Assembly: GCA_900548195.1 (NCBI GenBank)
Contig: URJQ01000062.1
Span: forward strand, 1 to 17,527
Source of the DNA: an uncultured Prevotella sp.
GTDB taxonomy: Bacteria; Bacteroidota; Bacteroidia; Bacteroidales; Bacteroidaceae
Length of the DNA: 17,527 nucleotides
Direction: 5' to 3'
Shown here: one piece after another, positions 14,445 to 17,527 of the stretch
How positions within the stretch are numbered: the stretch's first letter is position 1
Layout of the letters: each line of letters begins with the position of its first letter
The notes under the pieces: generated by a model
Databases searched by the model: none
Told to the model about the DNA's origin: nothing
What the model saw: the letters and a program-made list of their open reading frames with translations, nothing else
Made by a program: the position numbers and the translations under genes

Positions 14445-16010
14445 TTACATAGGGATACATCCGTGCTTCTTAGCAGGGAGGTTCTGACGCTTTGTAGCAA
14501 GCTGTGCGAGGGCACGGCAGATACGGAAACGAGTATTGCGTGGCTCAATTACGTCATCGATATAGCCGTACTTGGCAGCCTGATAAGGATTAGCGAAGAG
14601 TTCTGAGTATTCATCCTCCTTTTCCTTGAGGAATGCCTTAACATCACCACCTTCTTCCTTAACCTGCTTAGCGCCCTTAGCCTGAAGCACAGCAACTGCG
14701 CCTGCAGCACCCATTACAGCTATTTCAGCAGAAGGCCAAGCGAAGTTGATGTCAGCGCGGAGCTGCTTACATCCCATTACGATGTGAGAACCACCGTAAG
14801 ACTTACGAAGAGTAACTGTAACCTTTGGCACAGTAGCTTCTCCATAAGCGTAAAGCAACTTGGCACCATGGAGGATAACAGCGTTGTACTCCTGACCAGT
14901 TCCTGGGAGGAAGCCTGGTACGTCAACGAGGCTGACGATAGGAATATTGAATGCGTCGCAGAAACGTACGAAGCGAGCACCCTTACGACTTGCATTAACG
15001 TCGAGTACGCCAGCGTAAGCTGCAGGCTGGTTAGCCACGATACCTACAGACTGACCGTTGAAACGAGCGAAACCTACGATGATGTTCTTTGCAAACTTAG
15101 GCTGTACCTCGAAGAATTCTCCATTGTCAGTGACAGCAGAAATTACCTTGTACATATCGTAAGCCTGGTTAGGATCCTCAGGAATAATCTCGTTGAGAGA
15201 ATCGTCAAGACGATCTACAGGGTCGTCACATTCTACGCGTGGAGCCTCTTCCATATTGTTAGAAGGGATGTAAGATACGAGAGTCTTAATCATCTCGATA
15301 CCCTCTTCTTCAGTCTTAGCTGTAAAGTGTGTAACACCAGACTTAGAAGCGTGTACGCTTGCACCACCGAGGTGCTCAGCGTCAACGTCCTCACCTGTAA
15401 CGGTCTTTACTACAGCAGGACCAGTAAGGAACATGTAAGAAGTTCCTTCCATCATCATGGTGAAGTCTGTGAGTGCAGGAGAATAAACTGCGCCACCAGC
15501 ACATGGACCATAAATCATAGAAATCTGTGGTATAACACCGGATGCAAGGATATTGCGCTCGAAGATTTCGCCATAACCAGCGAGAGCGTCGATACCTTCC
15601 TGAATACGTGCGCCACCAGAGTCATTGATACCGATTACAGGAGCACCCATAGTCATTGCCATGTCCATCACCTTACAGATCTTCTCTGACATAGTCTTAG
15701 AGAGAGAACCACCGTTTACAGTGAAGTCCTGTGCGAAAACATAAACGAGACGTCCGTTCATTGTACCAGAACCTACTACGACACCGTCACCGAGGAACTG
15801 TTTCTTCTCCATGCCGAAGTTTGTGCAATGGTGGAGCTTGAACATGTCGTATTCTTCGAATGAACCTTCATCGAGGAGCATGTCGATACGCTCACGAGCT
15901 GTGTATTTGCCACGTGCGTGCTGTTTCTCTATTGCCTTCTCGCCACCGCCAAGGCGTGCCTTTTCGCGCTTTTCGAGAAGTTGCTTGATTTTTTCTACTT
16001 GCTTAGACAT
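14445..16010 (-). CDS. mmdA: Acyl-CoA carboxyltransferase beta subunit, methylmalonyl-CoA decarboxylase alpha-like
   Basis: Carboxyltransferase of 521 residues that moves a carboxyl group between methylmalonyl-CoA and biotin on the carrier protein; cytosolic and usually oligomeric. Both crotonase-like halves are intact: the N-half has NDSGGARIQEG (129-139) and GPCAGGAVYSPALTDF (168-183), an oxyanion-hole Gly-Gly; the C-half has VPGFLPGTGQE (364-374), SYGGSHIVMG (404-413) and FAWPSAEIAVMG (423-434). The protein ends with KKHGCIPM, the usual family end. The same fold serves propionyl-CoA carboxylase; the neighbouring epimerase and carrier and the fermentative lineage favour the methylmalonyl-CoA decarboxylase/propionate branch. 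No biotin carboxylase (AccC) or beta subunit is in the window. It lies 138 nt downstream of mce. GC-richer, regular codon use suggests high expression. Confidence 0.92.
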   Translation of the reverse strand: MSKQVEKIKQLLEKREKARLGGGEKAIEKQHARGKYTARERIDMLLDEGSFEEYDMFKLHHCTNFGMEKKQFLGDGVVVGSGTMNGRLVYVFAQDFTVNGGSLSKTMSEKICKVMDMAMTMGAPVIGINDSGGARIQEGIDALAGYGEIFERNILASGVIPQISMIYGPCAGGAVYSPALTDFTMMMEGTSYMFLTGPAVVKTVTGEDVDAEHLGGASVHASKSGVTHFTAKTEEEGIEMIKTLVSYIPSNNMEEAPRVECDDPVDRLDDSLNEIIPEDPNQAYDMYKVISAVTDNGEFFEVQPKFAKNIIVGFARFNGQSVGIVANQPAAYAGVLDVNASRKGARFVRFCDAFNIPIVSLVDVPGFLPGTGQEYNAVILHGAKLLYAYGEATVPKVTVTLRKSYGGSHIVMGCKQLRADINFAWPSAEIAVMGAAGAVAVLQAKGAKQVKEEGGDVKAFLKEKEDEYSELFANPYQAAKYGYIDDVIEPRNTRFRICRALAQLATKRQNLPAKKHGCIPM

Positions 16011-16148
16011 TTTTTTGTTTATTGTAGTGATTGATCTTTTGGATTGGGTATAAAATATTTGTATTGCTCTTTCTGATATTTTTTCATTATAAAGTCAGAG
16101 CATACCTTTTCCGTAGAAGACCATATATATATTAAAGAAGGTGTGGGT

Positions 16149-16559
16149 TTACTTCTGTGGCTCGCAGAGCTCTGTGAGGATACCAGCAGTAGACTTAGGA
16201 TGGAGGAAAGCGATAGTCATCTGCTCAGCGCCTGGACGTGGAGTCTTGTCGATGAGACGAATGCCCTTACCTTCTGCTTCAACGAGAGCCTCTGCTACGC
16301 CGTCTTCTACAGCGAATGCTACATGGTGAACGCCCTTGCCACCCTTTTCGAGCCACTTAGCTACAGCACTCTCAGGGCTTGTAGGCTCAAGGAGTTCGAG
16401 CTTTGTCTCACCTACCTTAAGGAAGGCAGTCTTTACTTTCTGGTCAGCAACCTCTTCGATAGCGTAGCACTTGAGACCGAGAACGTTCTCGAAATAAGGA
16501 AGGACTTCTTCGATGCTCTGGACGCCAATGCCCAGGTGGTCAATTCTTGAAATTTTCAT
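16149..16559 (-). CDS. mce: Methylmalonyl-CoA epimerase
   Basis: Interconverts (R)- and (S)-methylmalonyl-CoA, linking B12-dependent methylmalonyl-CoA mutase to the decarboxylase in the succinate-propionate pathway. The 136-residue product is a full-length VOC/glyoxalase-fold protein. Likely metal ligands are His8 (RIDHLGIGV), an acidic residue in KLELLEP (Glu55 or nearby), one of His78/79 (GVHHVAFAV) and Glu130 (GILTELCEP). The ATG at 16559 gives the standard N-terminus MKISRIDHLGIGV. It is the first gene of the mce-mmdA-small subunit-carrier series, with a -7 box about 70 nt upstream. Confidence 0.95.
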   Translation of the reverse strand: MKISRIDHLGIGVQSIEEVLPYFENVLGLKCYAIEEVADQKVKTAFLKVGETKLELLEPTSPESAVAKWLEKGGKGVHHVAFAVEDGVAEALVEAEGKGIRLIDKTPRPGAEQMTIAFLHPKSTAGILTELCEPQK

Positions 16560-16626
16560 TTTCTTACTGTTTAGTTATGTGATTGTATAGTATTGTGATT
16601 TTTAAGTGTACTAATTTTTAGCGTTG

Positions 16627-16648
16627 CAAAGATAACAAAATCTTTTGT
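16627..16648 (-). promoter_or_regulatory. Putative mce promoter with an adjacent palindrome
   Basis: Minus-strand TATCTTTG (16627-16634) matches the Bacteroidetes -7 consensus exactly. Immediately upstream lies the palindrome ACAAAA-TC-TTTTGT (16635-16648), inside the spacer between -7 and -33, where a bound regulator would block polymerase. No clear TTTG stands at the right -33 distance. The promoter would drive mce and probably the genes after it. Confidence 0.5.
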
Positions 16649-16678
16649 AATATAAAAACTATTAACAACTTTTACATC

Positions 16679-17527
16679 TTAAAACTCAAATAAAACCTTT
16701 GCATTGATTTGTCGGGTTGTCAAATAATTGGGTACAGCGTATTGTTGATTGCTTATATCTGTCACCCAATAGTATGAATTGACATTATTGATGCCGAGCA
16801 CATTGAGGCAGTCTATACCGAGCCAAACATTGCGGAAGATGCTTTTAGCCTTTCTCTTTTCGTTGTCGAAAAGTCTGTAGCTCATTCCAATGTCGGCACG
16901 CCTATAAGCAGGTGCCCTAAAATTCATAGTTTCGATACGTCTATGTGGCGCATTAAAAGGTAGTCCATCTGCAAAAGCCAGTTTGAGCTGCATCTTCCAT
17001 TTGTCTGTGTTAGGGAAGTAATCAGAGAATGAAAGGTTGACAGAATATCTCTGGTCTGTAGGCAGAGGAATACTAACGCCATTGAGTTTCATCCTTGTAT
17101 TCATAATAGAGAACGTAAGCCAGGAGTCAGTTCCTGGCACAAACTCTCCAAAGAGCTTGAAATCAATACCTGCAATGTGTCCCGAAGCCTCGTTTGTGCC
17201 GTAATAGACTACTTTGACATTGTTGACACTATAAGGTACTATATTAGCAAGAGCCTTATAGTATGTTTCGACTGTGAATCTGAATGGCCTGTCGAGCATC
17301 TTGAATTTGTAGTCCATTCCTGCGATGAAATGGATAGAACGCTGCGACTTAATCTTGTCGTTGAGTCGTGCGTAAGTAGTTCCGTCCACGGTCGTGGTGT
17401 CCAGCAGTTCCTTGAAGAAAGGAGCCTGATAATACAATCCAGTAGCGAAACGGAAAGTGATGTCTTGATTGAATCCTGGAATGATAGCAAGTGAGATACG
17501 AGGTGAGACGATGCTTTCCTTGTTGAA
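16679..17527 (-). CDS. TonB-dependent receptor, C-terminal part (cut by the window edge)
   Basis: The frame is open from the right edge (17527) to the stop at 16679, giving the last 282 residues of a larger outer-membrane receptor that takes up substrates using TonB energy. It has typical late barrel strands: ESIVSPRISLAI (4-15), FATGLYYQAPFFKEL (27-41), HFIAGMDYKFKMLDRPFRFTVETYYKALANIVPY (about 66-99), GIDFKLFGEF and a terminal strand ending in VLFEF with a C-terminal Phe. A TTG at 17437 is not a start; the codons upstream continue the family pattern. The plug, N-terminal domain and signal peptide lie outside the window, and no SusD-like partner is seen downstream, so the substrate is unknown. 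No strong terminator was seen before mce. Confidence 0.9.
   Translation of the reverse strand, partial: FNKESIVSPRISLAIIPGFNQDITFRFATGLYYQAPFFKELLDTTTVDGTTYARLNDKIKSQRSIHFIAGMDYKFKMLDRPFRFTVETYYKALANIVPYSVNNVKVVYYGTNEASGHIAGIDFKLFGEFVPGTDSWLTFSIMNTRMKLNGVSIPLPTDQRYSVNLSFSDYFPNTDKWKMQLKLAFADGLPFNAPHRRIETMNFRAPAYRRADIGMSYRLFDNEKRKAKSIFRNVWLGIDCLNVLGINNVNSYYWVTDISNQQYAVPNYLTTRQINAKVLFEF

Noticed and set aside
14784..15689. 301-codon open frame on the plus strand
   Set aside because: It is fully antisense to mmdA, its product resembles no family I know, and such frames arise from the codon pattern of the real gene.
1..17527. CRISPR arrays, tRNA, rRNA, transposases, integrases, defence genes
   Set aside because: I saw no regularly spaced repeats, cloverleaf genes or mobile-element protein motifs on either strand.

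Overview
The window looks like a chromosomal segment from a Bacteroidales bacterium, most likely Prevotellaceae (Prevotella/Segatella-like). Support: lineage-restricted families (DUF3078, DUF4270, the short glycogen-synthase-like protein, a RecD/PIF1-type helicase with HRDC and helix-turn-helix domains), Bacteroidetes -7 boxes (TAnnTTTG), absence of strong Shine-Dalgarno sites, a TonB-dependent receptor ending in Phe, and moderate AT-rich composition. No rRNA, tRNA, CRISPR array, transposase, integrase or phage gene was seen, so this reads as core genome.

Left block (1-6104, minus strand except the first terminator). A plus-strand terminator at the left edge closes a gene outside the window. 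Next, read right to left, come yidC (inner-membrane insertase), a secreted S9 prolyl-oligopeptidase-type dipeptidyl peptidase, and a POT-family peptide transporter. The last two form a plausible peptide-uptake pair: extracytoplasmic cleavage, then proton-coupled import.

Middle block (6363-10304, plus strand). Divergent from yidC are a DUF3078 outer-membrane beta-barrel protein and a helicase carrying HRDC and HTH domains. A strong bidirectional hairpin (10453-10521) separates this block from the convergent genes to its right.

Right block (10582-17527, all minus strand). In transcription order: the C-terminal part of a TonB-dependent receptor (cut by the window edge); the methylmalonyl-CoA module (epimerase mce, carboxyltransferase mmdA, a 50-residue OadG-tail-like small protein, biotin carrier protein); then a second unit made of a degenerate short GT5 glycogen-synthase-like protein, a DUF4270 lipoprotein, and an ORF joining a small charged N-terminal segment to RidA. 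The methylmalonyl-CoA genes belong to the succinate-propionate fermentation pathway, but the membrane beta subunit (OadB/MmdB) expected after the biotin carrier is absent here.

Most worthwhile leads: the GT5-like protein that has lost the KxGGL motif and lacks the C-terminal half; the short mmd subunit and the strong terminator-like hairpin just before it; the missing beta subunit; the in-frame small-protein/RidA fusion; a compact three-way-junction inverted repeat at 113-174; and mutually exclusive pairings in the yidC leader. I found no clear defence or mobile system.
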